Shown piece by piece: positions 26,079-35,955 of a stretch of 64,000 nt of DNA. Below the pieces are notes generated by a model. That model saw only the letters and a list, made by a program, of their open reading frames with translations, searched no databases and was not told the origin of the DNA. The stretch is from Bin80 sp022820435 (lineage in GTDB: Bacteria > Bacteroidota > Rhodothermia > Rhodothermales > Bin80), in the NCBI GenBank assembly GCA_022820435.1, contig JAJEFL010000126.1, positions 6,609 through 70,608 on the forward strand, given 5' to 3'. A program made the position numbers and the translations under genes. Numbering within the stretch: the stretch's first letter is position 1; every line of letters starts with the position of its first letter.

Positions 26079-27530
26079 TCACACACGGTTCTGTGTCTCA
26101 ACAGATGAGGGATTAAGCTGATTTGATGATCGCTCACCTGAACCGGCAGCCAATCCGGCAGCAATTGCAATCACGAACAAGTAATTTTTCAGAAAAAACG
26201 GATTCTGTGTTAACGTAGAAATTGTTAATGCGATCAGTGGAACGGCGCCCGCCAAGCCAGCTAAGCGGGTCCAGCGTTCAGCAGTATTACTCCGGTACGC
26301 ACGCAGTCCAAGTTTTATGGTTGAGTACCAGAAGTACAGGACAAGCCCCAATCCCCAAATGCCATATTTGTACCAGAGCCCGATATACCCATTATGCACA
26401 AATGAATCCGTATCTGTAGATTGATGAACGATATCATAAAACAGATAGGAAACGCCAGGCCCATATCCGATCAGAGGATTTACTACAGTTTTTTCAAAAA
26501 CTGCCTGGGTCTCACGGAACCGGTTTACGAGAGACAGGTCTTGCGTAAATGACGTAGCAATTGTACTAAAACGTTCCGTAATTCCTTCAATAATCACATT
26601 CAGGAATGGACCTAGCAGGATATATCCAACCCCAAGAATCAAAACACTAAGAATTGCACCTGTCGTAAGTATTTTGATTCGCTCAGATGTCTGGACCAGT
26701 AGGATAAGGGCTAGTACACCAAGCAAGAAAGCTAGCCAGAATCCACGCGCCTGCGTCATGATCAATCCAGCGAATGTAAATGCCAGTGCACTTGCGGAAA
26801 GTAGCAATGAAACAGGACCTCGGGCATAGATCAAAAGGGTCAGATTCATCAAAGAACCAATCATGAGCAGACAATCATTCACGACAACTCTGGATCCCGA
26901 TACATGCCACAGCGCCGTGGCATTTGATAAGTCCGACGCATACTCGATTGTATTTATAATAGCAACCACAACACTCATGATGACCACCATAATGAGGATA
27001 ATCTTTGGGCCTGCTTGATGATGAACGACCGTATATTTGACTGGAAAGTAGATCAGCAACATAGAGAGTGAGATCAACTCGCTGAATGCGACCAGAAAAT
27101 CCCCTTGGAAGAGTGTTGTAAGAATCAAGGTTGCAGGAAGCATACCCAAGAATAGGGCTATCGCATAATCTGACTTCTTGGTGAGGATCTTTGTCGGTTC
27201 TAAAATTTTGTGCTGTAGAAACCACATCAAAAGAACTGCATAAAGGTAGACTGCGTAGGCGATTTCGATCATCTGGAATCCTTCTTCATTTGAAGATATC
27301 AGTACAAATCCCAGAATGACTAACATCAGATTCAGGAGGGGGTTTATGAAGAAAAATCCAACTGCGATAATTCCTAGGGTGGTTGCAGGTAGTGCGATTA
27401 AATACAGGACAGATCCGGTACTGGCGAGGGCGAAGGTCATCCCCAGGCTTAAAACGAGCCCGGCAATGATCAAGGCATTTCCAGTCTGGTAAATCCTCGG
27501 CGGAGAGGAGAGAATTCCAACTTGTTCCAT
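26079..27530 (-). CDS. O-antigen ligase/polymerase family membrane protein
   Basis: The 483-residue protein is almost entirely hydrophobic with about 12 membrane segments. Near residue 335 it has the long periplasmic loop typical of the Wzy/WaaL family, with NPLIGYGPGVSYLFYD followed by SFVHNGYIGLWYKYGIWG; the HN(G)Y-like segment is conserved in these enzymes. It lies between Wzz-like and glycosyltransferase genes, so polymerisation of repeat units (Wzy) is more likely than ligation to lipid A. The first 20 residues are polar and acceptable as a cytoplasmic start. Confidence 0.85.
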   Translation of the reverse strand: MEQVGILSSPPRIYQTGNALIIAGLVLSLGMTFALASTGSVLYLIALPATTLGIIAVGFFFINPLLNLMLVILGFVLISSNEEGFQMIEIAYAVYLYAVLLMWFLQHKILEPTKILTKKSDYAIALFLGMLPATLILTTLFQGDFLVAFSELISLSMLLIYFPVKYTVVHHQAGPKIILIMVVIMSVVVAIINTIEYASDLSNATALWHVSGSRVVVNDCLLMIGSLMNLTLLIYARGPVSLLLSASALAFTFAGLIMTQARGFWLAFLLGVLALILLVQTSERIKILTTGAILSVLILGVGYILLGPFLNVIIEGITERFSTIATSFTQDLSLVNRFRETQAVFEKTVVNPLIGYGPGVSYLFYDIVHQSTDTDSFVHNGYIGLWYKYGIWGLGLVLYFWYSTIKLGLRAYRSNTAERWTRLAGLAGAVPLIALTISTLTQNPFFLKNYLFVIAIAAGLAAGSGERSSNQLNPSSVETQNRV

Positions 27531-27565
27531 GACCTGCTCCAGTTCAAGTTTCGAGCTGAAACTCC

Positions 27566-28732
27566 TTATACTGCTGCTCCATCTGGAGACAACTTTGATG
27601 CAATCAGAGCATAATTACGTTTCCACCAGGCACTGATAAGCACGTAAAGCACTGATAGAAGAAAGCCTGAGAATGTACTGACGACACAAATCGCAGCACG
27701 CCAGGGGCGGGCTTTCTCGGTAGGCGGAATGGCAGGATCAAGCACCTGCACAGATTTTGCTGCACGCTCCTCAGTCAGTTGTGCTTCTTCCAGTACCGGA
27801 CGTGCAAACTCCATGAGGGTGGTCAGGATAACCGCTTCCTTTTCCAACTCGGCAAATTTTAATGCCACTCCCGGAAGACTGTCCTGAGATACGGGCATGA
27901 GTCGCTCCTGGCCTTCCAAAGCCTGATCATAGGATTCTCTTGCCTGCGCGACTGCCTGTTGAGCGGCACGCGTCTGGGAATGGTCGGGGCCATAAAGAAA
28001 CAGCAGTTTGTCGAATTCGAGTTCAGCAAGAAAGATCTGGGATCGCCAATCTGTCAATCCGTCCATAAATGCAGCACCCTGTGCAGGCAGATCCAATACG
28101 CCTGTCTTCTCCTGGAGTGTACGGATTGCGGATAGTACCGTACTGAGGCTGTCTTCCATATCCTGATAGCGTTTCTCGACCGTTTGGCGATAGGATCTGG
28201 CCGTTTCTGTTGAGAGATCTATTCCCGTCTGGTTCAATTTTGAAACAAAAAAGTTCGCTATATCGGCAGCTCGCTGTGGCTCTTTATCATAAACTTGGAT
28301 AGCAAGGTAGTTGTATTCATTGTCTACGACAAATTCAGTGTTTGCCGTCAACTCCTGAATCGCATTGTTCATTGGGGATTCACTGTCCGCAAGATCATAC
28401 ACATGAATAAGATCAAATTCTTCAACGACACCCTGTCTTACGGTGCGGCTGTTCAGGATGGCCAGTTCCTGCTGGTAGTCACTGACCAGTCCTCCCAGAA
28501 GTGAGGATGCACTACTTCCGATACGTCCGCCGATCATGCTGGAAAGCAGACCGGAAGAGGTTTGTCCAGGAATCAGCAGACGTGTTTCTGCTAAATACCA
28601 GTTGGGCAGGAGAAGGCTGATGACTATCGCAGCGGCAGCGGTAAATCCCGTGACCCCAATCACCACCCATCGCCGGTGCAGGATCACTCGGATGACCGAC
28701 CACACGATTTCAGTTGTGTTTGGATTGGTCAT
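27566..28732 (-). CDS. Wzz/chain-length determinant-like polysaccharide co-polymerase
   Basis: The protein has two membrane segments: one near residue 20-40 (VVIGVTGFTAAAAIVISLLL) and one near the C-terminus (VVSTFSGFLLSVLYVLI), preceded by PAIPPTEKARPWR, the typical Pro-rich Wzz segment. A long coiled-coil-like periplasmic region lies between them. No tyrosine kinase domain follows, so it is a stand-alone PCP rather than a BY-kinase. The open frame extends to 28855, but ATG 28732 overlaps the stop of the export gene (ATGA) and gives a natural start MTNPNTTEIVW. It controls polymer length and pairs with Wza and the polymerase encoded next to it. Confidence 0.9.
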   Translation of the reverse strand: MTNPNTTEIVWSVIRVILHRRWVVIGVTGFTAAAAIVISLLLPNWYLAETRLLIPGQTSSGLLSSMIGGRIGSSASSLLGGLVSDYQQELAILNSRTVRQGVVEEFDLIHVYDLADSESPMNNAIQELTANTEFVVDNEYNYLAIQVYDKEPQRAADIANFFVSKLNQTGIDLSTETARSYRQTVEKRYQDMEDSLSTVLSAIRTLQEKTGVLDLPAQGAAFMDGLTDWRSQIFLAELEFDKLLFLYGPDHSQTRAAQQAVAQARESYDQALEGQERLMPVSQDSLPGVALKFAELEKEAVILTTLMEFARPVLEEAQLTEERAAKSVQVLDPAIPPTEKARPWRAAICVVSTFSGFLLSVLYVLISAWWKRNYALIASKLSPDGAAV

Positions 28733-30456
28733 CGCAGTACTAAAATCAGGATGGCAGTTACAATCGTTGATAGACCGGAAAAGAGGATTTGAAACTTGCT
28801 TTGTACTTGCTGTGTACGTGCTTGACGTTTCATCACCGTCAGTTCCTCCATCCAATCTACGAAAATTGTGTCCCCAGGATGGATGGGCTCATCAAGGCCT
28901 GTACGAATGCCATCACTGCTTCCGTTGAAAATATAGACCTTTTCTGCATCAGGGCCCAAGCCTCCGGCACGTTCCACATAATGACGTGCAGGCATCCCGG
29001 CTAAGAAGGTCACATATCCCGGCTTCGGGACATGCCCGGAAATCAGGATGGTTCCCTCGTCACGCGGGAAGATGAGCCGGTCTCCGTCGTAGAGTGTAAT
29101 ATCCCTGCTCCTTCCGGCTAGTATACCGGTGATATCGACTGCCATATAATTACCGACTTCTCCAGAATAGGATTTTTGGAATCCTTCGCTAAATGACTGA
29201 ATCGCCTGCTTGCCGCGAAGGGGCATGGGAGATTGATTGGATAAAGGTATTTCGGGGCCATCAATGAGTCTGTCGCTACTGGTGCGCTCCAGGATTGCTG
29301 CATTTAGGTTGGCACCTTCCTTGAGCCCGCCCGCAACGTTAACCAGTTGATTTAAGGTGGTTACTCCACCTTCTATACGATATTCTCCTGGATAGGTAAC
29401 CCATCCCTCAATACTGGCTGTGGCGGTTTCGCGTTCATATATGGTGATATGGTCGCCGGGCATCAGTTGCTCTGCGGCAATGGTTCCCTCCACCAAACTA
29501 CCGATGTTGTGATCAAGTAATGTGCGGTAATGGCCATCATTCCACCGCATTATTCGAAACTGGACGGTTGAATCAGGTGGTTGCCCGCCTGTTGCAAGAT
29601 CCAGAACACTCAGCACAGTATCATCGGGGCGCCAGTCATACAATCCAGGCCAGGCTACATCGCCAGATACACGGATCCCTTCACGGACAATGTGGTAGGC
29701 GGGGACATTAATACGATCCCCATCTTGCAAGACAGGATTATGATCTATCCTGCCGGTTGTTTGGTAGCGGGTAAGATCCACCAGATCTTCGGTTCCATCC
29801 GTGTGTTGTACTTGAATATTCCGGAGTGATGGCCGGTATGTATCGTTGATCTCTGGCGGGAAGCCATGTTCCGGTGTTGCAAAGTCAACCTTAATATCAT
29901 CTGTTGTTTGTCTTGCAGTAAGGATTCCGGATGACAGGGCCTGTTCAATAACATCGCTAACACGTGAACGGGGGAGCATGAGGTAGCGTCCAGTTCGGGT
30001 CACGGTGCCGGTAACATGAACATAAAAACTTCGCGCCTGGGCTAATGAGATACTTACAGGTGCATTAACATAGCGGGACTCAAGCAGTGCAATGGCTTCC
30101 TGTTCCACCTCTGCAAGAGATTTTCCGCCGGCCTGAACTACTGCGCCCTCGGGCAGTGGGAGAACACCGGCGACGGATACGGTTAAAGGAAGTTCAACAG
30201 GAATTGCCCCCCCGATCATTACATTAAAGATGTCGCCCGGTCCAACAATATAGTCGTTTGGATTGATGGAACCCTCTAATGCAAGAAAGCCGGACTGCAC
30301 AATCCGTGCAGTCATAGCATTGCGCAATTCTGTTTGGGGATCATCCGGAACTGTACCGAGGACCTCATTATTAGAGATCTGGGCACTGGCCGCGGGCATC
30401 CGCAAGGGGAGCAGTAAAGCCGCAGCTATACAAGCAACTAACCTAAACATCGGCAA
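28729..30456 (-). CDS. SLBB-domain polysaccharide export protein, Wza-like
   Basis: The 575-residue protein has an N-terminal signal peptide (RLVACIAAALLLPLRMPAASA) without an obvious lipobox cysteine. Next come the polysaccharide export domain with NDYIVGPGDIFNVMIGG and several SLBB-like repeats (for example REGIRVSGDVAWPGLYDWRP, ASIEGWVTYPGEYRIEGG and ILISGHVPKPGYVTF). A hydrophobic C-terminal helix ends the protein. Wza-like proteins form the outer membrane export channel for capsule or exopolysaccharide. It is the first gene of the minus-strand run, coupled to the Wzz-like gene by ATGA. ATG 30450 (MFRLVACI) is an alternative start. Confidence 0.9.
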   Translation of the reverse strand: MPMFRLVACIAAALLLPLRMPAASAQISNNEVLGTVPDDPQTELRNAMTARIVQSGFLALEGSINPNDYIVGPGDIFNVMIGGAIPVELPLTVSVAGVLPLPEGAVVQAGGKSLAEVEQEAIALLESRYVNAPVSISLAQARSFYVHVTGTVTRTGRYLMLPRSRVSDVIEQALSSGILTARQTTDDIKVDFATPEHGFPPEINDTYRPSLRNIQVQHTDGTEDLVDLTRYQTTGRIDHNPVLQDGDRINVPAYHIVREGIRVSGDVAWPGLYDWRPDDTVLSVLDLATGGQPPDSTVQFRIMRWNDGHYRTLLDHNIGSLVEGTIAAEQLMPGDHITIYERETATASIEGWVTYPGEYRIEGGVTTLNQLVNVAGGLKEGANLNAAILERTSSDRLIDGPEIPLSNQSPMPLRGKQAIQSFSEGFQKSYSGEVGNYMAVDITGILAGRSRDITLYDGDRLIFPRDEGTILISGHVPKPGYVTFLAGMPARHYVERAGGLGPDAEKVYIFNGSSDGIRTGLDEPIHPGDTIFVDWMEELTVMKRQARTQQVQSKFQILFSGLSTIVTAILILVLR

Positions 30457-30729
30457 AAGAAGTTATACAATAAATGGAAATGGATACGGAGTAGCCGATG
30501 CAGCGATATTTTCGTCGAAATTTGAGCGTCAAACGGTCTGTAGTCCTCTATGTTCCCAAACAAATTCTGAGTCTCCCGTGTTTATGTTTTTGAGGGTTCA
30601 AAGAATGACATACGAATACAGATTAAGGTCGTAAACCCGGATTCTTCCGGTAGATTCGAGAGTATACGGATCTAGTCTGTGAAACGGACATGGAAGCTTC
30701 TCTGCTTCTGAATTGGGGTTCAATTGAGA

Positions 30730-31596
30730 ATGTTAGACGCAAAATTAATGTTAGGACAGGTGCTATCTGAACGGGCTTCAGCCAAAATCAATCTTGGGCT
30801 TCACATTATACGCAGACGGCAGGACGGATACCACGATCTGGCAACAGTGTTTCATTCAATTGGATGGGCGGATAAGATCACGATATGTTCCGCGGAAGAA
30901 ATCAGCATGACCTGCACAGACGGAACGCTTTCATGTGGAGAGGATAATTTGGTGATTCGTGCTGCGAGACTTTTGCGGAAGATTGCAGATATAGATTATG
31001 GCGCGTCCTTCCATCTAGAGAAACTACTTCCGCACGGCGCGGGACTCGGGGGCGGATCCAGTGATGCTGCGACGGTGCTTCGAATGCTGTATAAACTCTG
31101 GGAGTTGGAGCAGAACGCCCGCCCACTGGATGCACTCGCACTGCAACTTGGTTCAGATGTACCGTTCTTTTTGCATGGAGGCACCGCCTATGCGGAGGGG
31201 AGAGGGGAACGGCTGACTCCCATGAACGGGTATGTATTTCCATTTCATTTAGCGGTCATTGTGCCGAATATTCAGATTTCTACGGCATGGGCATTCCGGC
31301 AGTTAGATGTATCCGGAGCGAATCGAATAAACCTCATAGAGGTGGTGCAATCCAATGATCTGGATCGCTGGATGCATGAGTTGGAGAATGATTTTGAGGG
31401 GCCGATATTTTCAAAATGGCCCGAAATAGAGGAAATCAAGTCCTCGCTGCTGCGCAGTGGAGCAGGGTTTGCATCTCTTACCGGGTCAGGTTCAGGAGTC
31501 TATGGTATATTTGAGCATGAGGAAGATGCGAAGCAGGCGGCAGCAGAAGCTGCGGCAAAGGGATATGTGGTCTGGCCTGCCCAAGACGGGAGATGA
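30730..31596 (+). CDS. ispE: 4-diphosphocytidyl-2-C-methyl-D-erythritol kinase
   Basis: IspE phosphorylates CDP-ME in the MEP isoprenoid pathway. The protein shows the GHMP kinase pattern. SAKINLGLHIIRRRQDGYHDL comes first, then the ATP-binding LPHGAGLGGGSSDAATVLRML near residue 100, LGSDVPFFLHGG near residue 143 and the C-terminal SLTGSGSGVYG. TTG 30724 also opens this frame, but the ATG at 30730 two codons later is preferred. The length of about 288 residues is normal. It stands alone between the polysaccharide locus and a 670-bp gap. Confidence 0.95.
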   Translation: MLDAKLMLGQVLSERASAKINLGLHIIRRRQDGYHDLATVFHSIGWADKITICSAEEISMTCTDGTLSCGEDNLVIRAARLLRKIADIDYGASFHLEKLLPHGAGLGGGSSDAATVLRMLYKLWELEQNARPLDALALQLGSDVPFFLHGGTAYAEGRGERLTPMNGYVFPFHLAVIVPNIQISTAWAFRQLDVSGANRINLIEVVQSNDLDRWMHELENDFEGPIFSKWPEIEEIKSSLLRSGAGFASLTGSGSGVYGIFEHEEDAKQAAAEAAAKGYVVWPAQDGR

Positions 31597-32267
31597 TCAG
31601 TATCTCAAACCATGCATGCAAACCACGGAAGCCATGGCCGCGAAACCGGGAGCATAGATGTGACTTCGGGAATCAGGGTAACGCGGGTTGGTAAGGTGGT
31701 CGCATGTACTGAAATCCGTCTTACCAGCAGGATTCAGGGATAGGTGGATGCAGGTATCCCTGGAGGTAGTGGCTTAATCCTGTTCAAGTCGACAACTAGA
31801 GGCAAAAATAGTCCGCCGGTATAGCAGATTCATGTCGGATGAGAAAAGAATCAACCGGCAGCTGCAGACAACATGGTTTCCCCAAGACAAAATCGGCACA
31901 GTCACATGCCAACCAGTGTACCGTTCCCAGGCAATCCTGTCCTGACTCTGACGGTTTGACAGCCGTCTATCGATGAAAACCTCCATTTCCAGTCTCTATA
32001 GACGGATGTTTTGTTTTTGTCCGTTTGAAGTATTCACTTTCATCGGGAATCCTGTTCTGCACATCTCCATTTGGTGGGTGACCGTTGAAATCAGGATCCT
32101 GTCTGCATCATCCGCGGTGGGGACCAAAGGGTAGGAATTTCGAAATAGAGGTTTGACTTTTGGAATTCGTGCAATCGCCCTGAGCACGCACGAATAAAAT
32201 TCCTATCTTTACGGTATGAGAAATTTCAAGCAGGAAGCGAGTTGGAATCTGAAACAGAAACGGAGCG
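31597..32267. other. 671-bp stretch without a recognised gene
   Basis: No convincing reading frame is present. Two imperfect hairpins are visible near 31950-32020: GACGG/CCGTC (31947-31966), and a second ACGGA/TCCGT that brackets a T-rich loop near 32003-32023. Near the end a 24-codon frame (ATG 32216 to TAA 32290) overlaps the start of the XRE/ImmA gene. Otherwise I see nothing. Confidence 0.35.
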
Positions 32268-33419
32268 ATGATGAGCGCCGTCCCGGTTAAGCCAAAACTA
32301 CTGATCTGGGCATGTGAACGTGCAGGAATCACGCAGGATGCCCTTGCAGTAAGATTTAAAAAGCTGCCCAAATGGGAACAGGGCAGTGCACGCCCCACCT
32401 TTAAGCAACTTGAGGCATTCGCCCGGGCTGTTCGTGTGCCATTTGGGCACCTGTTCCTTGATTCGCCTCCAGAGGAACGGCTTCCAATTCCAGATTTCCG
32501 AACTGTGCCGGAGAAGGAAAAAAGGGGGGATATGAGTCCAGATCTGATGGATACCATTCATGCGATGCTGCGGAGGCAGAGGTGGCTGCATGAATATCTT
32601 ATTGGCCAGAAGGTTGAGCCGCTCTTCTTTGCAGGGAGTGCCCATCTGACCGATCCCCCTGATATGGTGGGGCGTGAAATGCGAAAAATCGTCGGCATGG
32701 GTGATGGGTGGGCGGCAACGGTGGCGAATCAGGATGTTGCAGTGAATCAGTTACGACGAATGATTGAGAAGATCGGTGTAATGGCAGTGATTAATGGTGT
32801 CGTAGGAAATAATACGCACCGCCAACTAAAGGTAGAGGAATTTCGCGGCTTTGCACTTGCAGATCCCTATGCACCCTTGATATTCGTAAACGGTAGAGAT
32901 GCAAAATCTGCTCAAATGTTTACACTTGCTCACGAACTGGCGCATATCTGGTTAGGGGAAGAGGGAATTTCCGGTTTTGAACATCTACTTCCAGATAGTA
33001 AGGGCATAGAAGCTTGGTGTAATCAGGCAGCTGCGGAGTTTCTTATGCCATCGTACGAGTTTTACAGGAAATGGAGGCAATTCAGACAGGAAAGAGTGCC
33101 TTATGAACCGTTAAAACAATTTTTCAAAGTGAGTCCAGTGGCGATAGCCCGCAGAGCGATGGACCTGGATCTTATTGATCGTGATCAATTTTTGGTTTTC
33201 TACCATTCCCAAACCAAACAACAGGGTCAGAGGAAAAGGATGTCAGGCGGCGATTTTTACAATAACCAGAATGTGCGCGTTGGCAAGCATTTTGTCACTC
33301 ATATAATAAATGCTGCAAAGGGAGGAGAGATTGGATTTAAAGAGGCTTACGACTTGACTGGACTCTACGGAGGAACATTTCAAACCTATGCCGAACGATT
33401 GGGGATACGTATCCGCTGA
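32268..33419 (+). CDS. XRE-family regulator fused to ImmA/IrrE metallopeptidase (antitoxin-like)
   Basis: The 383-residue protein starts with a helix-turn-helix-like segment (ACERAGITQDALAVRFKKLPKWEQG) and a linker, followed by the M78 peptidase domain. The zinc motif is FTLAHELAHIWLG, with H222, E223 and H226. Proteins of this form (COG2856 with an XRE domain) repress their own operon and cleave or control partner proteins. They act as antitoxin-like members beside DUF4411 toxins. The stop overlaps the next gene: TGATG, so the pair is translationally coupled. Compared with other XRE/ImmA proteins, the length is normal, and there is no sign of truncation. Confidence 0.88.
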   Translation: MMSAVPVKPKLLIWACERAGITQDALAVRFKKLPKWEQGSARPTFKQLEAFARAVRVPFGHLFLDSPPEERLPIPDFRTVPEKEKRGDMSPDLMDTIHAMLRRQRWLHEYLIGQKVEPLFFAGSAHLTDPPDMVGREMRKIVGMGDGWAATVANQDVAVNQLRRMIEKIGVMAVINGVVGNNTHRQLKVEEFRGFALADPYAPLIFVNGRDAKSAQMFTLAHELAHIWLGEEGISGFEHLLPDSKGIEAWCNQAAAEFLMPSYEFYRKWRQFRQERVPYEPLKQFFKVSPVAIARRAMDLDLIDRDQFLVFYHSQTKQQGQRKRMSGGDFYNNQNVRVGKHFVTHIINAAKGGEIGFKEAYDLTGLYGGTFQTYAERLGIRIR

Positions 33420-33943
33420 TGAAAGATCAATTCTACATTGTGGATGCTGATGTTCTTATAACAGCCAAAAACAGGTACGATGCTTTTGATCTATGCCCAG
33501 GATTCTGGGAAAGCCTGATCTATCACCATCAAGCAGGTCGGATATACAGTATTACCCCGGTTCGTACAGAAGTGCTTGCCGGTCGACAAACCGAAGATCT
33601 TGTCCAATGGATCAAAGGGGAAGTCCCCCAGGAATTCTTTTGGATTGTAGATGCGGAGAATATAATGGGGGCCTATAATGAGATTATGGAATGGGTGACA
33701 GGGCACGAACGATATCACGACGAGGCAAAGACTGCTTTTTCTTCCACTGCAGATGTCTGACTTGCGGCATTTGCAAGAGTACACAATGCTATAGTTGTGA
33801 CGAACGAGCAGTCTTCCCCAAAATCCAGGCGAGCAGTTAAGTTGCCGGATGTCTGTAATAAGTTCAATGTTGAGTGGATAGATACGTTCATGATGCTTCG
33901 ATCACTCGGAGTAGAGTTTGGCATGAAGAGGGATGATTCATGA
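33419..33943 (+). pseudogene. DUF4411 (PIN-like) toxin gene with in-frame TGA
   Basis: The reading frame starts ATG 33419 and is intact to a TGA at 33758-33760 (113 aa). The same frame then continues for 61 more codons to TGA 33941-33943, with the C-terminal DUF4411 features: LAAFARVHNAIVVTNE, VKLPDVCNKFNVEWIDTFMMLR and LGVEF. The interrupted position matches the Trp of the family motif ADxWLIA, so a single TGG to TGA change explains it. Without the stop the protein would be 174 residues, near the family's usual length. N-terminal YIVDADVLITAKNRY carries the first PIN-like acidic residues. A premature stop would remove the last part of the active fold, consistent with toxin inactivation. Confidence 0.85.
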
Positions 33944-34045
33944 CGACCATATCGGGGGGAATTCAAAATCATACTGAAAAGTATCGTTTGCAGTATCTGC
34001 CGAGATGCTGTCAGTACGAAAAGTAATCCCATAATTATCATTTTC

Positions 34046-35791
34046 ATGACCCGCACAATTTTCCTGCTGTCTGCTGTGATGCTGTTCGCATCCTGCAATT
34101 CCGAGCATCCCCCGAATGTAATCATTATCCTGACAGATGATCAGGGCTGGGGGGATTTATCCATCAACGGCAATACTAGTATCCAGACACCGAATATCGA
34201 CCAGATTGCTCATTCGGGGGCCAGGTTTGAGAATTTTTATGTGAGCCCGGTCTGCTCTCCAACTCGTGCAGAACTTTTAACAGGGCGATATCATCCCCGC
34301 TCCGGCGTGCATGGAACCAGTGCGGGGGCTGAGCGCCTGGATACGGATGAGATCCTGCTCTCACAGGTCTTTCAGGATGCAGGCTATACGACAGGGATCT
34401 TTGGGAAATGGCACAACGGCCAGCAGGGGCCATATCATCCCAATCACCGTGGATTTGATCATTTTTACGGATTCCCCTCGGGGCATTGGGGGCATTATTA
34501 TTCACCGCCTCTTGAGGAAAATGGCGAGTTGGTGCAGGGAAGCGGATATTTACCGGATGATTTGACGGAGTCCGCCATGGAGTTTATGCGTACGCATGCC
34601 GAATCGCCATTCCTCGTTTTTTTGCCCTACAACACACCGCATTCCCCCATGCAGGTGCCCGATGAGTGGTGGGATCAGGTGTCCGAACTCCAGCAATCGC
34701 ATCATTCTCCAGAACAGGAAGATCTCCTCCATACACGGGCGGCCCTCGCCATGATGCTCAATATTGACTGGAACGTAGGCCGGGTCATAACACTTCTAGA
34801 TGAGTTGTCGATCACCGAGGAGACGATTGTGCTCTATTTTTCGGACAACGGCCCGAACGGGGCACGGTGGAACGCCGGCATGAAAGGCAGGAAAGGATCT
34901 ACGGACGAAGGAGGGGTTCGATCTCCACTTCTAATGCAGTGGCCAGGTGTGATTGCCGGGGGAATGGTCATTCTGGATATCACGGCTGCGATTGATCTGA
35001 TGCCGACGTTGGCGGAACTCAGCAGTATTGAACTCAAGATCAGTGATCCACTGGACGGGATCAGTTTTGCTCCGCTCCTCCAAGGTGACCGTAATTCTAT
35101 GCCGGATCGAATTCTTTTTTCCCATTGGAGGGGACGCACGAGTGTCAGGACACAAACCCATCGTCTGGGCCACTTGGGAGGGCTGTTTAATATTGTCAAT
35201 GATCGGGAGCAGCGCGTAGATTTAGCGTCTGAGTATCCTGAGATTGTGGATTCTCTGGAGGAAGCAAAGGCACGTTGGATTCGTGAAGTAGTCCCGGAAT
35301 TCTATGAAAAGCGTCCCTTTACGGTTGGCTTTGAAGATGAAAAAATTACCTGGCTTCCTGTACGGGATGCGACGGCATCGGAAGGGATTCAGCGATCCAA
35401 CCGGTACCCCAATGACAGCTTCCTGAGCAACTGGACGAGTCTCCAGGATTCTATTTTATGGGATGCAGAGGTTTTGACATCTGGAGAATACAAAGCGACC
35501 CTGTATTGTACGACAGCAGAAGGGGATGAGGGGGCGCAGATTGATCTGAGCTTTGGTGACAGTTCACTGCAGGCCGCAATAGCGGATGCACATGATCCCC
35601 CCGAATACGGAATGAACGAGGATCGTGTGTCGCGGATTGAATCGTATGTGAAGGATTTTCGGTTACTCGTACTGGGGACAATCTCGCTTGAAGCGGGGCA
35701 TCATCCTCTTGTTCTGCAGGCAGTCAGCATCCCGGGAAAGGCGGTTGCCGATGTCCGGCTTCTGCAACTGGAACGGATCGAAGAACTGTAG
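34046..35791 (+). CDS. lipoprotein sulfatase (arylsulfatase family)
   Basis: The 581-residue protein has a lipobox LFASC with Cys17, so it should be membrane-anchored. NVIIILTDDQGWGDLS supplies the metal-binding Asp pair, and VCSPTRAELLTGRY (Cys70) is the C-x-P-x-R signature, in which Cys is converted to formylglycine. FGKWHNGQ is the second sulfatase motif. SDNGPNG provides the later metal ligand. The C-terminal 180 residues form an extra beta-rich domain (for example SGEYKATLYCTTAEGDEGAQ) found in some two-domain arylsulfatases. It hydrolyses sulphate esters, most likely on a polysaccharide. No anaerobic sulfatase-maturing enzyme or FGE gene is visible here. Confidence 0.93.
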   Translation: MTRTIFLLSAVMLFASCNSEHPPNVIIILTDDQGWGDLSINGNTSIQTPNIDQIAHSGARFENFYVSPVCSPTRAELLTGRYHPRSGVHGTSAGAERLDTDEILLSQVFQDAGYTTGIFGKWHNGQQGPYHPNHRGFDHFYGFPSGHWGHYYSPPLEENGELVQGSGYLPDDLTESAMEFMRTHAESPFLVFLPYNTPHSPMQVPDEWWDQVSELQQSHHSPEQEDLLHTRAALAMMLNIDWNVGRVITLLDELSITEETIVLYFSDNGPNGARWNAGMKGRKGSTDEGGVRSPLLMQWPGVIAGGMVILDITAAIDLMPTLAELSSIELKISDPLDGISFAPLLQGDRNSMPDRILFSHWRGRTSVRTQTHRLGHLGGLFNIVNDREQRVDLASEYPEIVDSLEEAKARWIREVVPEFYEKRPFTVGFEDEKITWLPVRDATASEGIQRSNRYPNDSFLSNWTSLQDSILWDAEVLTSGEYKATLYCTTAEGDEGAQIDLSFGDSSLQAAIADAHDPPEYGMNEDRVSRIESYVKDFRLLVLGTISLEAGHHPLVLQAVSIPGKAVADVRLLQLERIEEL

Positions 35792-35955
35792 GGTGCATGG
35801 AAACGATTCAGGGAATCTCCATGGTACCTTTTTTCTGTTGTGGCCCGGGCAGTTACCGCCAGATCGTAAAGGCTTTCTGATCAGAATATGTGATTTCATC
35901 TCACAGACGGATCCTGAGGAATCCTGCATAATGTCCAACAGGGAGATATAACCGG

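Noticed and set aside
33715..34125. A 136-codon minus-strand ORF between the toxin and the sulfatase
   Set aside because: It runs antisense to the DUF4411 C-terminal codons and the sulfatase signal peptide, so it is a shadow.
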